Shown in pieces: positions 7,091-8,480 of a stretch of 8,480 nucleotides of DNA; positions within the stretch are counted from its first letter, which is position 1; each line of letters begins with the position of its first letter. Source of the DNA: Candidatus Falkowiibacteriota bacterium (GTDB lineage Archaea > Iainarchaeota > Iainarchaeia > Iainarchaeales > GCA-2688035); contig JAFCBY010000045.1 in the NCBI GenBank assembly GCA_017610485.1, positions 1 through 8,480 on the forward strand, read 5' to 3'. Both the position numbers and the translations under genes were made by a program. Below the pieces are notes generated by a model. It was not told where the DNA came from and did not search any database. It saw only the letters and a list, made by a program, of their open reading frames with translations.

Positions 7091-7329
7091 GGAGGGGTTT
7101 TCACCCCCAAAAAAAGGGCCATTTTTTTCTTAAGGGCAAGGCAAGAAATATTGTTTTTTAGGGCAAAACGACCCTGTTTTTGGCCTTTGAATGCACAACA
7201 ATGGCTTTTTTCTGTTTTTATGTCACAGCAGCCTCAAAACCAACAACCCCCCCAGCATACTTAAGTAAAAGGAAAGATAAAATATAGGCATAACACTGCA
7301 AAGCTTGGCAGTAACTAGAGAACAAGAAT
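7091..7329. other. Non-coding spacer with repeated T-tracts
   Basis: No credible coding region, tRNA or rRNA is seen in this stretch. On the plus strand it holds an A7 run (7109-7115) and five T-runs of 5-7 bases (7122-7128, 7154-7159, 7177-7181, 7206-7211, 7215-7219). Small inverted repeats also occur: GGGG/CCCC at 7094-7107, and AGGG/CCCT around 7160-7175. A C7 run is at 7247-7253. A TATA-like ATAAAATATA sits at 7277-7286. The stretch lies between the S-layer terminator and the promoter of the GT-C-like gene. A small structured RNA or curved upstream DNA is possible but not demonstrated. Confidence 0.4.
7295..7312. repeat. 18-bp near-perfect palindrome
   Basis: ACTGC-A-AAGCTT-G-GCAGT is symmetric at 16 of 18 positions. 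It sits 9 nt after a TATA-like ATAAAATATA (7277-7286). Seen from the minus strand it lies just beyond the S-layer terminator and is followed by a pyrimidine-rich stretch (ATTTTATCTTTCCTTTTAC). It could be an operator or a back-up terminator hairpin. Confidence 0.4.
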
Positions 7330-7374
7330 AAAAAGAAAAAGAAAGAAAGAAATCAGGCCAAAAAGCCTGATTTC
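7330..7374 (-). terminator. Hairpin plus T-rich terminator of the S-layer-like gene
   Basis: On the minus strand, arms 7374-7365 and 7358-7349 form a perfect 10-bp stem (GAAATCAGGC/GCCTGATTTC) with a six-base loop, starting 11 nt after the stop codon. The 3' arm runs straight into a long pyrimidine tract (TTTCTTTCTTTCTTTTTC... to 7330). The combination of hairpin and T-rich tail is stronger than most archaeal terminators and suits a highly expressed surface-protein gene. Confidence 0.75.
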
Positions 7375-7385
7375 CTTTAGATAAT

Positions 7386-8480
7386 TTATGCCAGCATATC
7401 CAAAGCCGCAATCAGCTCTTGAGCCGCAGCCTTGGTGTCAGCAGCCGTGTAACCGGCAACAACAACGTTACCGTTTGACAGCAATTCTGCTACTTTATCA
7501 CCTGGCGCAGTCAAAGCTTCCTGCAGTGTTGAACCGTCACCCAGCAACACATTCTCAGCCAACTTGTTGACCAAATAACCACCCACAATAACGTGGTTAC
7601 CGGCCGGAGCTGGAGAGTCTGTGAAAACCAACTGGCCAACAGACACAATCTTCGGATAATTTGAACCAGCTACAGTGCATGTTCCGGCAGCGTAGTTGAT
7701 CTTGGCGATAGTGATATCCTTTCCGGCAATAGTGACAGTCTCACCTGCTTTCACAGCTTCAGCAGTCTCACCACCGGATACAGTCGTAACAGCACCCTCA
7801 CCCAAAATACTAAGGCTCAAATTAATCTGGGCCTCAGGAACAGTGAAAGTTACTGTTTCCATGTCGTCAGTCAACTCTGCCTTCGAACCGTACTCAATCC
7901 ATCCGGCATGTATTGCAGACTCGGTGTCAGTCCTGGCTTTCAAAACCCATGAAGGCTCGACCTGACTAACCATGTTGACATCCGCCGTGTATTCCGACAA
8001 CTGGTCATTTGGAAGTTCGATCAAATTGCCAGTAGTGGTGTCAATATGGATCCTGAAGTCATCGCTTGCAACAGTATTTGCCTTAACACCGAAAATAGCG
8101 GTGATATAGCTATTGTCCGTAGCGTCGTTGTTTCCGAAGTTCTCGTTGTCAGGCCAATAGTACGGATAATATTTTGTGTTACCCGCATCTTCAAAACCGA
8201 CATCGCCGGTTTCTATTGGGTCTGTTCCAACGAAGTTTACGTCTGCATTACTGAAGCTATTGCTGAAAGCTGTAGTATTGTCCAGCAAGAGGTAGACGTA
8301 ACCGTCTGAACTGCTGTAGTACTGCCTATACATGTAGGTGTCAGCCAAGCTACCGTCCTTAGTGAAGTAGATTGGAATGTCACCCGGGGTCCTTGAACTA
8401 TTGTCGTCGTCGAAGTACAGCGTCTTGTATACATTACTGCTGATTTCGCCTGAGGAGTCAGCTATCTGGTTTATGTTTGT
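7386..8480 (-). CDS. S-layer-like surface protein, C-terminal part (5' partial)
   Basis: Only the last 364 residues are in the window. The frame stays open to the right edge, reading ...SSGEISSNVYKTLYF...; the TTG at 8348 is internal. The visible protein is rich in Asp, Asn, Thr, Ser, Val and Gly, poor in Lys/Arg, has a single Cys (AAGTCTVAG), and shows beta-strand patterns with AGETVTIAGKDITIAKI. These are features of secreted archaeal surface proteins. The last 65-70 residues (VIVGGYLVNKLAENVL...NGNVVVAGYTAADTKAAAQELIAAL) match the closing alpha/beta module of archaeal S-layer proteins, where 'vVaGy...DT.aAa..L' is characteristic. N-glycosylation sequons are visible at NSS (8402-8394), NTT (8279-8271) and NLS (7823-7815). 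No C-terminal membrane anchor is present, since the protein ends DMLA. A strong terminator follows. The family is inferred from the C-terminal module; the signal peptide lies outside. Confidence 0.72.
   Translation of the reverse strand, partial: TNINQIADSSGEISSNVYKTLYFDDDNSSRTPGDIPIYFTKDGSLADTYMYRQYYSSSDGYVYLLLDNTTAFSNSFSNADVNFVGTDPIETGDVGFEDAGNTKYYPYYWPDNENFGNNDATDNSYITAIFGVKANTVASDDFRIHIDTTTGNLIELPNDQLSEYTADVNMVSQVEPSWVLKARTDTESAIHAGWIEYGSKAELTDDMETVTFTVPEAQINLSLSILGEGAVTTVSGGETAEAVKAGETVTIAGKDITIAKINYAAGTCTVAGSNYPKIVSVGQLVFTDSPAPAGNHVIVGGYLVNKLAENVLLGDGSTLQEALTAPGDKVAELLSNGNVVVAGYTAADTKAAAQELIAALDMLA

Noticed and set aside
7330..7352. Purine-rich GAAA repeats as a microsatellite
   Set aside because: They are better explained as the complement of the pyrimidine-rich tail of the minus-strand terminator directly adjoining the hairpin.
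7696..8309. Plus-strand open frames within the S-layer region
   Set aside because: They are antisense to the S-layer-like protein, which carries the recognisable C-terminal module and is followed by a proper terminator.
1..8480. CRISPR arrays, tRNA or rRNA genes, insertion sequences
   Set aside because: By reading, no regularly spaced repeats, cloverleaf signatures, rRNA motifs or transposase motifs were seen. The only mobile element is the intein.

Overview
The window is archaeal. The evidence is an aRF1-type release factor with a C-x2-C...C-x2-C zinc ribbon, an archaeal-length TruD/Pus7 pseudouridine synthase, a GPT-type GlcNAc-1-phosphate transferase, a GT-C-like membrane enzyme, an S-layer-type protein, and archaeal expression signals (BRE/TATA, GAGGT-type ribosome sites, T-rich terminators). 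Short intergenic gaps and heavy AGG/ATA use would suit a small-genome archaeon, possibly a DPANN lineage, but no taxonomic marker settles this.

Layout. Positions 2-3754 (+) hold a compact three-gene operon. The first gene is prf1 (aRF1), entered from the left inside a LAGLIDADG intein. The intein ends at 847 and the C-extein resumes with S-A-H-R-F, the residues that normally follow the catalytic GGQ. truD starts 1 nt after the prf1 stop. A GPT/Alg7-like transferase then overlaps the truD stop by one base. A 12-bp hairpin covers both stop codons at the convergent junction (3753-3783). Positions 3783-7031 (-) hold a two-gene unit: a 747-aa GT-C-like membrane protein followed by a 323-aa flippase-like (LPG_synthase_TM/UPF0104) protein. 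Positions 7032-7385 are non-coding and hold the promoter of that unit, a series of T-tracts, a palindrome and a strong hairpin/T-rich terminator. Positions 7386-8480 (-) hold the C-terminal part of an S-layer-like protein that runs off the right edge.

How the genes fit together. The left part is translation machinery (termination and tRNA modification). From 2786 onward the theme is the cell surface: lipid-linked sugar initiation (GPT), a candidate flippase or lipid-carrier protein, a candidate polyprenyl-phosphate-dependent glycosyltransferase, and a surface-layer protein carrying N-x-S/T sequons that could be the glycosylation target. This link is inferred from families and proximity.

The most notable point is the intein at the catalytic GGQ loop of the release factor. 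Protein splicing would be a precondition for a working aRF1. The intein is visibly more AT-rich than the gene it interrupts, as expected for a mobile insert.
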